A DNA stretch of 64,000 nucleotides, taken from Prinia subflava. Lineage: Eukaryota > Chordata > Aves > Passeriformes > Cisticolidae. A program made the translations under genes and the position numbers. This document shows, in pieces, positions 36,323 through 50,435 of this stretch. Under the pieces are notes generated by a model that saw only the letters and a program-made list of their open reading frames with translations, searched no databases and was not told where the DNA came from. Every line of letters begins with the position of its first letter. Positions within the stretch are counted from its first letter, which is position 1. The stretch is from NCBI RefSeq assembly GCF_021018805.1, contig NC_086248.1, positions 59,091,485 to 59,155,484 on the forward strand. The letters are read 5' to 3'.

Positions 36323-39300
36323 TTACTGCTATGTGCAAAATTATAAGGTCCTGCTGAAATCTTGATATTTGAAAAAAAAGTTTCAATTGAATGTTCAGGG
36401 AATGCTGTTGAACAGGCTTATTTGGTCCTTTGCTATTCAGCAGAGGAAGCAACTCCTGACCTTGAGTTGCAGGATTTCCTGCCTGGCTATGCCTTAAGTA
36501 CATGTGGCATTGTGATTCAAGTAGAGCGTTAGCAGCAGATGGTAACTGTGTCTGCATCCAGACAACAAGAGAACGAATTACCCTGATGATTCTGCCTTGC
36601 TTCTGACTGAAGGTATTTAGCTTAGCTGGCAGCCAAGCAGCACGTTTATGAGACACTGGTTTCTAAACTCCTGTTGCTGTATGCTGTGATAAAGTAATAT
36701 TTTTTTTTTTTTGCTTCAGTAATGAGTGAGGGACAAATTCATCTCTTTATTTTGAAAATGGCATTAACTCTACTCGGATGACAGAGCATTGAGCTCAGGA
36801 GTGCTGATTTCAGGTCTTGGTTTTGTTACTTATCTAAGGGCACATCATTTCACTTCTCTTGTCACTTTTACCACTGATAAACAGGGAGGATCCTGATCTC
36901 TGTAATAAAACACTGAGACCTACTGATAGAAAGTCATGGAGGAAATTACTAGTTTTACCCTATATATCTCTAGTTCAAATTACTCCCTTAATGTAGGTAA
37001 ACCATTTCAGTTTGTCATCTGTGATCTCTGACTTTTACCAGTTATCATCTGAAAGACAAAAATAAATACTTAGCTGTTGAAAAATAGTGTGTGGCATCCA
37101 TCAAACAAGCAAAATAACCCCTTTTCAAAATCAAATACTTTCTGGTTTTACATTTAGTTCCTTGACACTGGAGTGCATGCCAGATGCTTGATTGATTGCC
37201 AGAGAGGGCAAACACAATCTCTTCATTATGCTAATAATGAAGTAATAGAATTTCAATGACTTTTTTGACAAATGTCAGTGATTAATTAATTCTCTAGTCA
37301 GTATAATCATGTTGATAATCCTTTTGAAATCAATGTCACCACGAGTTTCATACAGTTTTTCACAGAAACAGTAATAGATGAAATAAAATGTCAGACTGCA
37401 TGTTCAATCATGCTGCATGTTTTGTCCTGAGGCCCCTCTCTCTCACAGCCCTTTTTTTTTTTTTTTAGTGGACAGATGCCAGATGTCTGCTTATGTCTCT
37501 AAAAACCAAAGCTTGATACTTTGCATTTCAGAAGCCACAAGTGGCCTCCCTCTCTCTGGGGATGTGATGCTGGACAGCTCTCTGCCCTACATCAGCAACA
37601 TGGTGAAAGTGCTGCCTCCCCATCGGGTGCTGCCAGGTGTGACTGGAAGAGGCCTGGGCTCCCTCAGTGAAGTGGAATGTCCTGCTCCACCACCCTCTCC
37701 CTGCCAAAGCCAGGGACAAAATCCTGCAGGGAATCCAGAAAGCCTCTGGAGAGGGATGCTAAATCAACCAGCAGCTGCCTTGGGGACGAGGGGTGGATAT
37801 CAGTCCTATTCTTAGGTTTACATACACTTTTCAGGCCACTTAACCACCTGACCCTTTCATTCAGAAACACCCCACCAAATCCCAAGAGCCCAAATTCGGT
37901 ATACATGAAGGAGAGGGACAGTCCTTCTGTTTTCAAGTACAAGGGAGTTTGGGGTTCACTTGGCTCAGGTACCCTTTCAGCTTGACTGAGGCCTATCTCC
38001 CATGAAAATTCCACAAGGACTGCTCTATAGTTTACTCCAAATTAGAGTAAATGCCAGTCACTCACCTCAAACCTGTGTCATTTGAAACTCTTTGGGACTT
38101 CAGTGGTCCAATGTTTTATTTTGTGATGGTCTGATGCTGTATATTTGAAGAAATATTTGGACGGAAGAATTTCCCACCCCACAAGCAATTAAATAAATGC
38201 ACCATTAAGTTATCTCCTTGGCAGTGAGAGTCACCTTGAAGCTGTAAACCAGGCTGGGTGCCAGTCTGCCCTATGGCCCTTCTGTCAGTCCATGAAGTGC
38301 TGCACCAAAAGAAAGATGCTGCTGTGTATTGTACCTCACTCATGAGATGGTCCCCAAGAGTGCTGAATCCTGTCGAAATACTGTGAAAAGCATGATGGTT
38401 CTTGGTGGGATTGAGGAGTTGAAAAGTTGCCAAGAGGCACCAGACACAAAATGTACAGATTTTAAGGTGCCTGGGAGCTTTAGCACTGGCTTTACAGAGT
38501 AGAGATACCAGATGGATGAGAGATTTGAGCATTGAAAATTCAAATTTAGTGAAGATTCTGTCTAAACTCAGTGCACATGTACATGTATTCATTTGGACCT
38601 GGGGCTTTGTCACCTCCTGCAGAGGCAGGAGCTGAACTTCTGACCTACAAATACAGTCTTTTCTTTCAGTTCTGTTTTTTGTTAAATGCTTGACAGATAC
38701 ATAACAGTATTTTTTGAAAGTCATACAAAAGTCAGCAGTGATGTTTTTCATTTCAGAAAGATATATACTTTGTACACAGTGACACCAAGAGACTTTGTGC
38801 TCACTGACTCGTAATGGAGGGTTGTTTAAGTTTCTTTCATGTTCTATTTCTCAGTGTGCAACAAGGTGGGTGGAAAAAACTCTTTAGTCTTCCTTGTTTA
38901 AAAAATTCAGTATATTGAACAAAGGCAGGACACCCACTTTTAGGACATAGCTCTCTATACTTCATGTAAAGTACTATATGTCAAGTGGTACTAGGGTCAA
39001 GCAGAAATCATGAGTCATTGTAATCTTGATATGGAAACAAAGGAATAGCAATGGTGGTCTGAGCAGAGCTGTTAACATATCTAGTCTTTCTTTGTTACCT
39101 CCCTTTACCCTTAAAAAATCTAACTGTAAGACCCATTAGAGAGACAGTGCAGCTTCAGTGACAATTATTTTTCCTGCCCATAGAGAATGGGAAGAGCAAT
39201 GCAAATCAGTGCTCTTCCTCTCTTGTCACAACCAGAGTACTTGATGCATCTTTTGGATGGCTCACCTTTAGCCTATTTTGTGCTGCTATTATGATTTATT

Positions 39301-42300
39301 GTGTAGTCTCAATATATTTTGGTTCTAAAATTATTTGATGTAAAGTTACTCTGAAACATGGAGTTATCAAGTATTTTCATTAAGATATCCATAAATGTTT
39401 ACAAGCCCTTGGGGGCAAGTTTGGAATCAAATCAACTGGCTACAGTTCTAGTTCTGTTCTTGAGAGAAAGGGATTATTTTTTCTCAGGCAATGGATATGG
39501 CTTTCATGCTGTATCAGAGGCTTTAGGTAAATGCAAATGTTTTAGAGACCATATTTCTCTTATTCTTGAAGTTCAAATTTATCTGGTATTTGGTCTTAAT
39601 TTGGGTTCACTTACAGAGAACCTCACGTGCTTAGAACCTGGCAGTATGACACATCCCTACACTGAGAAACAAACAATGTCCAAAGCAAATTCATGCAGGC
39701 AAAGGTGAGCAAAGTTCAGCTTCAGGATGCTCATTACCAACTCTTATTTGAATAGCTTCTGTTTTGAAACTTCTGCTCTGTCTAAAAGTGCATCCTCCTT
39801 TTATTCTCTGTAGCCTGACAGCATCTCACTTTTCTCTGCAATGGAAATTGTGCCCATGGAGAGAGAACCAATTTTATTACAAAGATGTCAACTACAGCAC
39901 CCAAAATATGAAATGAAAAGAAATGCATTATTTATCAGTGTGTGAAGATTTGAAGCCTGAGGAAGTAGAAGATCAGTAGGCATGAACTGCTATGAGCTAT
40001 AAGGGCACAAAGGCTATAACTGCTGATGTTAAGGGTAATCTGGAAGGATATGAAGCAATGCTAATGTAGCTCCTGATAGAATGGGAGTAACTGTGAAAAA
40101 TTGAAAGTTGGTACCTTTAATGGAGCTTTAAAAATGTGAATGAAGATAAAAATATTTTTCTGTGAGTGGTTTATTTCCAAAACTACTTTTTGCTTTGTTT
40201 TGTTTTGATATTCTTGTTTGTTAATTTAACAAAACAAAATTAAACCATGTTTTAGATATTCCATGGATGACTGCACTGAACTAAAATTGGAATTCATAAG
40301 TGATGAATAATAACAAAACAGTTATTAATTAATGGAAATAAATCGGTCTCTTGCAAAAAAGGGGCTAAAGCACTGCTCAGCAATGACAAAAAAACCCCTG
40401 TGTTATCTACACTACTTTCAACACAGATTCAAAACATAGTCCCATGCTAGGTACTATGAAAAAAAATTAACTATCCCAGCCAAAAGCAATGCAGCATCTT
40501 TGGATACTCAAGATACCAGCACAGAGCTGCCAGATACAATCACAAGAAAATTTGGCTTTTATGGAGCCACACTGCAGGCCAGCAATGGTATCTCAGGAAT
40601 TCTGAAAGGCACTAGAAATCAGTAGACAGAAAATTGATATGCATCCTTTGTTTTCATATTTAGACATTGATATTGTGAACATTTCTACACATGCGTGTGT
40701 ATAAATGTTAACAGAATTATTTGCTGTTCTAAGAAGTCTCATTGATTTTAAGGAAAAAGACTGAAAACTTGTGGTCTGGTTTTCAAAATTGCTGAAATTC
40801 CCATAGCAAGAAAAATCACAAGAACAAAAAAAAAGTCAACTGATATCAATAAATTAAAAAAATTTAAAAAAAAGAAAAGGCATTCAAGTAAAAACACCAT
40901 ATATTTATTAAGCTAGACACAGGCTTTTGGTGAGTTTGGGAATCTATTGACCACTGTGGTTTCCAGCTCAGTGCATTGTTACACGCATCAAAACTGAGAT
41001 AGGAATAAAAGGTGAATCTGGGGACTTGCCTGCTTTTGTCACAATTTGTCATCCATATCCTTGTTCTGACTTTATGAATGCTCTTATGTAATGTCACCTG
41101 TTCCTCAAAGTGACATGATTGCTCTTGAGCATTACTTTGTCTATCCATTCCTCCATTTTTTAATGGAAATAAAACTATGAAAAATATTCCGTTCTCTCCT
41201 GACCATCTTAATATCCAGTTCTCATTTTTTGAATATTGATATACAAACTCTCGTATGCTTAAGAAAACAAAGCAGTACTCCTGTATTGCCCCAGTGTAGA
41301 AGTTCCTTTTTATCCTTATATGCTACAAATGCCTTGTAGAGGTCCTGAACTGCACTCTACCCTAGTTTTGGTTTTTCCTTGCATTCTCATGCTAGTCCAT
41401 TTCTTTGACAATACTGGGAATGTGCCTTACTTTGCCCTTTTCTACTGAGACTGCATGCCCTATTGAAGAGACTGAAGAAATGGTAATAGAAAAGCATAAA
41501 ACTTAAAATGCCTTTTTCCTCTTCCGATTCATTGTTCCTGAAAAAGGGATCTTTCCACCTTCCTTTTCACTAACTTGGTTTTGGATTGCTCAAAGACTCT
41601 GAAGACTCCAACAGGGCACATCTTCAGTTCCACAGAAAGGCAGTGCCTGTAGTGTCCAATGGCAATGGAGTTTGTTCAGCCTCTGAGAGTCTTTGGAGAT
41701 GCTTTGATAGATTAAGAGTTGGAACAATCGTTGCCAAGATAATTTATGAAAGTTTGCTTTTTTAAAGTTAGACTTCAGCAACAGCTGACTAAATCATAAC
41801 TGACTCTGAAATATTTTTCTTCATAGTTTTCTCTAGACACAGTTTTCTCTACCAGACTTGTGTGGTACCAGCTGTCCTCAAGGTGTTTTACAAGATTTAA
41901 CACCTTTGGACATAAAGCCCTGTGGATTTCTTTCATTTTTCACCTTTGATTTCATTATAAATAATGATCTTTCTCTTTTCGTTTTCATGCAACTGCAGCC
42001 AACCTTGAACAGCTGTTCAAGACAGATCATGTGATGAGTAAAAAAATACCCAAAGAGGTTTAAATGCATTTATGTATAAAGAGCAACCATCACATATGTG
42101 GAACCTGTTACAAATATATCTAGATATTCTGCACTGAAAGGATTTTCCTGTGGAGTTACGTAGGGAACAGAAGGCATTTGAATCAGACCATGGTACAGAG
42201 TCTCAAAGATTTGTGTTAATTTGTCAAGATTGTAAAAATGCAGAAAAATATGAAAGTTCCACTCCTTTTAGTTAAAAAAATCAAAAAAGCAACAACAAAA

Positions 42301-42508
42301 TAATTGAAAGTAAGGTAGAAACCATAAAGGTTTGACATTAAAAATTGACACAGAAAGCCAATGAGCAATACAGCATTTTTTGGAAGGGGCCCTGTGCAGT
42401 TGTTAAACCTGGGAAAAAACATTTATGATAGATATTACAAAAAATGCTAAAATATACAATAAAGGGGAAGATAAATTTTTAAAATGGGTTGATTATTCAT
42501 TTAAAAAT

Positions 42509-42569
42509 TTAAGATATCTTAATGATATCTTAAGATAATATCTTAAGAGAATATCTTAATGATATTAAG
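42509..42569. repeat. AT-rich palindromic mini-cluster
   Basis: Five overlapping copies of ATATCTTA or close variants. Several form the palindromes AAGATATCTT and CTTAAG. It is able to fold into short hairpins. Confidence 0.7.
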
Positions 42570-43753
42570 AATTCATTATATTTTTAGAACATTCTCATCT
42601 GTGAAGCTTAGAGAAAAATAATCTGCAATTATGAACCAAGGGTAGATCACAATGGTTGCATTCTCAAGTAATCCACTCTATATAATAAATACAATATCTA
42701 TACATATATATACATATATACAATGTTAACTGATCAAATTGTGCGGTGGTTACTGACCTAGAACTGATCTCATATCCATGAGATATCATTCAGAAGTCAG
42801 AGATAAGCTGACTTACACCAGGCAACATACAGACAGGTGTTTGGAAATGTCTGGAGTCAAATCCTTGCAGAAGCTGGTATTTATTTACAATGTGGTGACA
42901 ATATATTGAACACTCAAACCTTTTATCTCCCAGACAATCCTTTAATACCAGGAGATTCTTGACAGGCAGGAGAAGAAGCTATGGTAAGTACCAACCTCTG
43001 TCAGATTCTCCCTCACTACTATTCTTGAATTTGGAATGAGAGAACAAAGGTGATCTTACATTATCTTTAATTTTTTTTATTATTATTCTGTAGAGGGGAG
43101 GCTGCTAAGCCTTGGTAGTGTGTATGACTAAAGGCATTGCAACAAATATCCCAGTGTTTTCTTTTTGTGTTTTCCATGGAAAAACACAGGAGAAATTCAC
43201 CAGGGTGTACCACTATGTCTGTCATGCTACTGAACTATGTCTTGCGCTCGGGGTTTGGCTGATGATTCTTACAGCTTTTTTCTGTGGCCAAGGCACAGAA
43301 AAAATGCAGAGGACTGTTTCTGTTTATTTTGCTAGCAGTGCTGCACACCTTGCTGCAAGAGAAGGCAAGCTTGTTGCACTTTTGTGATAGTCCACACAAT
43401 GCCTTCTTTTTATTTGGAATGCAGAATTAGTCATGGAAGGAAGGTGTCACTAATCTTTTCAAATTATCTGAAATTTCCTTTTCGACTCAGTCTCCTTCTC
43501 TTACTGTGTTGTATTTTTTTTTAATTTGCAAATACAGAATATCTGGACACCTTCATGTTGAATTTACAGTGTTCTAAAACTGAGAGCTCTGACTGGCATT
43601 TCTTGTATCAGGACATATAGCAAATTTGGGTAAAAGGATATTTAATCACTAACTAGAAAAATACACGATTGCTGGCACTGTTAGGTCAGTGACACAGCCA
43701 GGCATTATTCATAAGGATTTCAGATTATCCAGCTGTAAGTTTCATTCAAATAA

Positions 43754-44224
43754 TTCCTTCCTTCCTTCCTTCCTTCCTTCCTTCCTTCCTTCCTTCCTTC
43801 CTTCCTTCCTTCCTTCCTTCCTTCCTTCCTTCCTTCCTTCCTTCCTTCCTTCCTTCCTTCCTTCCTTCCTTCCTTCCTTCCTTCCTTCCTTCCTTCCTTC
43901 CTTCCTTCCTTCCTTCCTTCCTTCCTTCCTTCCTTCCTTCCTTCCTTCCTTCCTTCCTTCCTTCCTTCCTTCCTTCCTTCCTTCCTTCCTTCCTTCCTTC
44001 CTTCCTTCCTTCCTTCCTTCCTTCCTTCCTTCCTTCCTTCCTTCCTTCCTTCCTTCCTTCCTTCCTTCCTTCCTTCCTTCCTTCCTTCCTTCCTTCCTTC
44101 CTGCCTTCCTTCCTTCCTTCCTGCCTTCCTGCCTTCCTGCCTGCCTTCCTTCCTTCCTGCCTTCCTGCCTTCCTGCCTTCCCGCCTGCCTTCCACGCCTT
44201 CCGCGCCTTCCGCGCCTTCCTTCC
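43754..44224 (+). repeat. long (TTCC)n tetranucleotide microsatellite
   Basis: About 347 bp (near 87 units) of pure TTCC at 43754-44100. It is followed by about 120 bp where TGCC, CGCC and GCGCC variants accumulate toward the right end. Because period 4 in a triplet frame repeats every 12 bases without a stop, both strands show long open frames (Leu-Pro-Ser-Phe or Gly-Arg-Lys-Glu repeats). These are artefacts. The true length is uncertain because such arrays are often collapsed or misassembled. Confidence 0.98.
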
Positions 44225-47200
44225 CAAAGTAGATCAATCCCACTGATGCAAATATATACTGAATATAAGTACCTCTCCCACAATGCTGAACTTCATGCAG
44301 CCTCTGCAATAAATATGGAAAATAAGTAGATATTTTAAAGCATGCCATAGCCAACAACAAGGGAGAGGAAAAGCTATAACAGACAAATGAAGGAGTCCAG
44401 TGCAAGCATAACAGTTTATGTTAAAAGGTAACCCTAGAGATTCAAACAGCTAAGGAGTAGATTAAATGTTAACTCTGCTTTGGTGGCGTGTGAATAACCT
44501 TCAGTGGTTAGGTAATGACAGGTTGAAAAGGGTTGAGTATGTTCATGCTCCCAATTTCAAACTAGCAGTAAGTCAGCTGTTATGAGGGACAAAAACCTCT
44601 TAATTCAATTGATTTAAAACACTGAAAAAGCCCAAACCCAAAACATTTTCCCAGATCTAATGAAAAGCAGTTTTTTTAATCTTGTTTTTTTCCCTTTTGT
44701 TCAAACTTTCCTGCTGTCAAGATTTTTTGTCAAGCTATGTGTTTTTGAAACAAGATTTTCAGTGGCTGTCTTTTGTGCATGTTTATTTCCCAACACATTT
44801 GGGAAAAAAACCAAAAAACAACAACATATAAAACCCCAAAGCAATCCAAACTATACCAAACAAATGCTTGGTATTGGTATTGGTATTGGTATCGGTACTG
44901 GTATTGGTATTGGTATCGGTATTGGTATTGGTATTGGTATTTATTGGTATTGTTATTGGTATATGGAGTGCTTTTCACAAATGTATCAATTTATGCCGAA
45001 ATGTCTTTTTAAAGCCAATACCATCTTAGATTTTCCACAGAGAGGAGCCAACTGGTCTGATGAACTTGCTGTCAGACCCTTGCTCAGCACAGCTATGTAA
45101 TGTGATGCAGCTCCATGGCTTTAGGTACACTGATTAAATAGTAGAAGCCAATTAAAAGATAACCTGCCTCCCTCCATCATTCTGGCCTTTATCTGGATAT
45201 TCCTGTTCCTGTAGCAAAAGTTTGTACTGCTATTTGCTCCAACTATTGAGTTTAAAAGAGAGAATATAATAAAAATATATTGAGGTTATTTTTTAAAATA
45301 AACTCTTGGGCCTCCTGTCTGATGAGCTGAAATTAGAAGGAATGGACTGTAACATTGATCCAGTATGCCTTATGATAATGTCTAGATGAGTGAAAATGCA
45401 TCTAGTTAGCACTGTAGCTAACATGGAAGTTTCTGGCCCTGTTGATAATTGAATTGCTCAACTTGTAAGCCATTGTTTAGGATTAATCCTCTGGGTTCTG
45501 AGTTTCCAAGATTTTGCTTTGGATTCTCAGTGGATGATTTCCCTATACTCCTTTCAGCAGACACCTGTGTCATATTTATCATAAAGCACAGGTCTTTGCT
45601 TTTTCTACAAACACTCTAATGGAGAAAAAATTGATATACTGTCATGGGAGTACAAACTTTAGGAGGAATTTCCAAATTTAATGAGGGAGCAGAGGAGCTT
45701 CAGTATGAAAAACCCCTAAATTTTGTTTTCCTTGTAAATTTACAAATTTTCTTCTTCTGAAGCAAATAGAATTAGAACAGCAAAAGGACTCCCTTTCACA
45801 AAAACTCATTCCCATCCAAATTCTTTGCTCACTTCTGAACATGACTGTAAATCCCAGTCTCTTACAAAACTTAGGAGAGTAATCAAGCCTTTGATGAAGA
45901 TGGAGCATTCCTTTCCCTGCATTTTCTTCTAGAAGTAGAATCACCCCATATAGAGTATCATTTAAGGTAAAGAGTGAGAATAGCTTAACCCAAGAAGGGA
46001 GGAAAAGTGAACCATCTTAAATGAGCTAACTAATAGTGAATGCTGTCTTTAATCTGTTAAAAACAGAAAGGCATTAATGAACTATGATGATGCAAATGTG
46101 GAAGGTGACATGTCAGAACACGACAATCAAAATTCTACATGAAGGGAGCTTAGGACAGCTATTAGAATTGGAGTAAAATAAAAGTAATACATTCAGGAAT
46201 GCAGTCTACAAGACTTATGCTTTGGGATGAACAAAAATGCCAGTTGGAATATGGAAATTAAACAGCTGCTTAGAGTAAGAATTGTGATGTGTTAGTCAAA
46301 TATCATCCACCAAGAGAGCCCTGAAAGACACAAAGTAAAATAGATGCCAAAAGACATTTGGCACTGTTTTAAACAAGCTTAATATGAGTTATGCAAGAAA
46401 AGGATGAAAATGGATACTATCCTGCTAAGACATGGCAAAAAAAAAATCAGTACTGTGTCATAAGCACCTAACAAATAGTGAAGAGAACAGAATAGCTGCT
46501 AATAACAGCAGTTTAAAGTTTTTTATTGTTTTCCCCAGGGAAACAAAAGCTGAGGTCCAATTTTCAGGATCTATTTCAAGGAGGGCAATTGGGGACAAAG
46601 AAGAGAGGAGGACACAACAGCAGGAAGAGGTTATTTAATCCAATGAAGTATGCTGAAATAACAGATTCATAAACTATGTATGGATTAGTTCATGGTGAGG
46701 CTTAGAGCATTAGCAAAAAGTTCTAACAAAGTAAACAAAGTAATATAACCTAAAAAAAAAAAACAACTTGGTTAACCCTTAAAATACCACATTAATGGGG
46801 TAAACTGTCCTCTTTTCAGACAGAAGCTGCTCATCGAACTTAATGCATGGTAAGTTGCCCAAAGCTTCAGCATTTTCTGCAAATTTTTCTAGAACAGCTT
46901 TGTGAGTGGTTGCTGATCTTTAGCTTTGCAATTATTATTTGCAACATCACTGATCGTTTAACACCCCCTGGTTCATCTTTCTGAATTACACAGCCAGGCT
47001 CCTTTTGTAGTAAGGGAAATGAGCTAAGGTGTTTGCTGAGACAAGAAGCTACAGTAGTTCCCTGTTACAAGGCATGTGACCTGGAAAATTATGATTATTT
47101 GCTTTTTTTCATACTTATTTACTTTAGCTAGGACGGACTCAAATGTAGAAGACTGGCAGATATGTAGATAATAACAGTCTAGTTAAAGTACTTATCTTGG

Positions 47201-50200
47201 CAGTATGTAGATGGGGAACATGTAATTGCAATTGTGTAAGTGCTAGGTCCTTTCCAAAATACCACTTCTCCAAGGCAACAGGGGGCCATCTGAGCTCTAG
47301 CATCAGGGAAGAGGTTTGATGGAACTGTTATAAACTTATTTAGACTACAGAGTGACACAAGTCTCAATTAGCTGCTGATAATTAATGAATACAGAGGGCT
47401 GTGTGGAAGCCCAGTGGGGGATCTATCTATTGATGCAAATTTTTGTCCTAATGTCCTCACAGTGGGACTTATGGGTCCCTTTCTTCCATGGTTCATTGTT
47501 AGTAAAAGAGTTACAATTTCTTTCTGAAGAACATCCTGAGTTCTTGATTGATAAATGGATTTATTTTTGTCAGAGAGCAGCATTTTCTTCTACAAAACTG
47601 TATGCATTCCATTATTTCATTGAGTTACTCTTCTCCTGCTGCTGATTCTGAGACCCATTTGTCGAGAAAACAGAGTAATTCAATTTTCTCTGGGTCATAG
47701 CTGTGGTAGTTTTTAATGAAATCTTTTATTTAAAGTTTCATGGCATGGAGATCACTAAAAGGTCAAGAACAGCAAGGAAGCCCCGCTGCTCATGGACATT
47801 AAAGGCCTTCCTAATTTTAAACAGCCGTTAATTTCAAATTACTGTATTAATTCTTCCCGAGGAGAGGAAATCACATAGGTCTTCTTCCTGTGAATCACCA
47901 TACAGACCCTTCTTGGCACAGTGTTGTAGCATTTTGAAATAAAACTCTAATCGGACACTTTGCATGCAAAATGAGACTCACTTGAATTCCTGTTTTATGA
48001 GAAAAAAGCAGGGAAGAAAGGATAATCTCTGTTTGGCTGCTCGGGATCCAGTACCACTTCCAAGGTCCTGTAGCCAAGGTCCCATGGTACCATGGGCACC
48101 ACACCAGCTGGACACCCAGCCATGACTGAGCTCCCTTCCTCACTTCTTCTTCTCAGAAAGGATCAGTGGGTGCACAGCCTTGCAGGGAGCCAGTAGGTCT
48201 CCCAGCAGGTCAAATCTGGATGCAGTCTCTGCGGCCACTACATGCCAGTAGCCTGGTAGATAAGTGTCACTGTGAGGGGTCCTTGGGAAGTGAAAGGTAA
48301 GTTAGAGGCTTTTTGCTACTCTTAAGAGTGGTCAGCAGGGAAATCTCTGAACAAGATGCGTCAGATGTAAGGAGTGAAGTCAGACCTGCTTGCCACACCT
48401 CTCCCTTGAGTCCAGACCACAGCAACAGAAAAACTGAAATACAGACCACTTTTTTTGTCATGTGTTGCCTTCATGTATATTCTTTAGCAACAGCTCTGGC
48501 AAAGTCCATGGGACGTTTTCTTCCTGGGTGAAGGAGACAGATGAAAAGTGATCAAGCATTTTAGGAAATATGTTATTACTTCAGCAATTTAGTTTAAGAG
48601 AAGGAAGGGCAAAAGAGGAGTACACAGTTAGTGGTACATGGGCTCCGTGTTCCAGGAGAGCCACTCTCACTGGGAGAAACTGTGTTCCTAACAGAGAAGG
48701 TTGTGTTTCACAGATGAGTCGTGCTTTAAAAAATACCAAGCTATGCTTTGTTCTATGCAAAAGCGAAACCCATGTTACCATTATCAAATGATACTTTTCT
48801 GAGGAGGACTTGGCTGTATGAATGTCTGGTAAACACTACAGTTAATTAGATGCCTGCATCTGCACATTTAGTCAAATACACAGGCAGATATTGATTCCAG
48901 TCACAAGACTCTCATAAACAAAGTCATTGAAGATATTTGAAGTGTTTGGGTGAAGATCCTTATTAAACAAGATTATCCATCTGAAACCTCCAAAACCCTA
49001 AATTATCAAGAAAAAAACCCAAGAAGAAAATTCCATCTAGACGCCCATGACAAGTCAAAGTGGTTATCAAAAAAAAAAGCTTTGCCCATTTGCCAGCACT
49101 GCCTATACACAGTGTAACTTACTTCATTATTGTTAGATATGAACTGTGTTTTCCTGACTGTTCTAGGAGTTAGTGACAATGTCATACCACTAAAGCTAGT
49201 TTCTGAAACACTTCTCAAAGTAGATTTTTATTGTTTATTTTGTAACTGTGAGCAAAGGACAAAATAGCGCTTTTTTTTTTTCCTAAAATTTGTATCCTGC
49301 TATTAAAGAATAAGAACAAAAATAATATCTAAACTTAGCATTACATTTTGGCATGCACACAGTTTTTAACGTGTCTTCTATCTTTGTAAAACTGGAGGGG
49401 TGTGAACTTGTGTGTGTGTAACTATAGAGAAGCTGTTGTGCTCACATATTTTGCTGTAGTCACAGCTGTGGTCATCTTTTCAAATACTGACTCTTTTGGG
49501 ACGTGCAAAGAGGACAGAGACAGGAAATCATATTCAAAGTCAAATATTATTTAATGAGGGGCAGAGAATGCTATCTGTATTTCAAAGACTTCAATATTAC
49601 AATATATTTTATTTATCTTCAATTACAAATTTTGTTTAATATCTTCTTTACCGCTTAAAGAAAGTTTAAAGGTCTCAATCAACAATACGCTGACATTCCT
49701 AAGTATACATTGTCTTGAGTTTTTGGGAAACTGAAACTGTGCTGCAGAAAAGATTTTTGATTGCATTGAAGTGTTTATTTCATTTGAGATTTGTTTCAAA
49801 ACTTTCTATCATCTTATCCTTTAAAATGATGCTGAACTCCATTTTACTCTAAGAATTTCTTTTTCTCATAGGTGTATGCTTATGTATTGTGTCCTAGACT
49901 GGAAAACCAGGTAACAAAGGTCCTGTGTTCTGTAGCAGTGCTTACCAGAGAACAATATCAGAACAAAAAGATAGTAGGGAAACAAAGAACCAAGTTGGCT
50001 ATCTCTAACATTTCTAGATCTGGTGAGTGTTTTCATAACATAAAGAACAGAAAGTGATCTCTGCATTGCTGGGAGAAACATGGTCTCTTCTTTATCCCAC
50101 CAATTGTAAAATATTTTTATTTGCAACTGGGAAGCAAAGTGAGTCCAAAGCTGGGTAAGGGCTGTCTTGGACTTCCTAAATTGTCTTTCTGTAGTTTTCA

Positions 50201-50435
50201 GTCAAATCTGAAAATTTTGGTATTTCCATCACACTCATTCTGTATGGGGTCGGAGCTTGAGATGTCAGCTTCAGCTGACAACAAAGATGTCAAAATGGAC
50301 TGAGAAGTGTGAATTGTGCCATGGAAGCTGGCAAAGGGGGAAACGGGCTGAAGGAGAGAAAGGTAGCAGTGCTCCACAAGTGTACTTTGGTCCTTGTGCT
50401 CAGTTGGTGTTTTTCACATCAGCCTCATGGTGGAA
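44225..50435. other. mostly unique noncoding DNA
   Basis: Apart from the hexanucleotide array listed separately, no gene or transposon is recognised. A perfect 16-bp palindrome, CCCATGGTACCATGGG, lies at 48081-48096. Open frames are under 90 codons outside simple repeats. Confidence 0.5.
44868..44962 (+). repeat. (GGTATT)n hexanucleotide microsatellite
   Basis: About 95 bp, or 15-16 units, of GGTATT with a few GGTATC and GGTACT variants and a degenerating right end. Translation gives Gly-Ile or Tyr-Trp alternation, which is a repeat artefact. It lies 650 bp from the TTCC array. Confidence 0.95.

Larger units (their letters stand above)
32242..43753. other. mostly unique noncoding DNA
   Basis: No host gene is supported. 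Simple repeats are listed separately. Two patches have higher GC than their surroundings (35030-35500 and 37540-37800) and carry no recognisable gene. A 211-codon antisense open frame at 38116-38751 has no known resemblance and is discussed as a finding. Confidence 0.45.

Noticed and set aside
37417..37815. 132-codon open frame in a GC-richer patch
   Set aside because: Low-complexity Pro/Ser/Leu-rich product, no motif and no splice context. Overlapping open frames on the other strand suggest composition, not coding.
43689..44405. Long open frames of 161-219 codons on both strands
   Set aside because: They are translations of the TTCC/GGAA microsatellite, which has no stop in any frame of its 12-base cycle. 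They are not genes.
48081..48096. Perfect 16-bp palindrome CCCATGGTACCATGGG
   Set aside because: About one such palindrome is expected by chance in a window this size, and no binding protein is implied.
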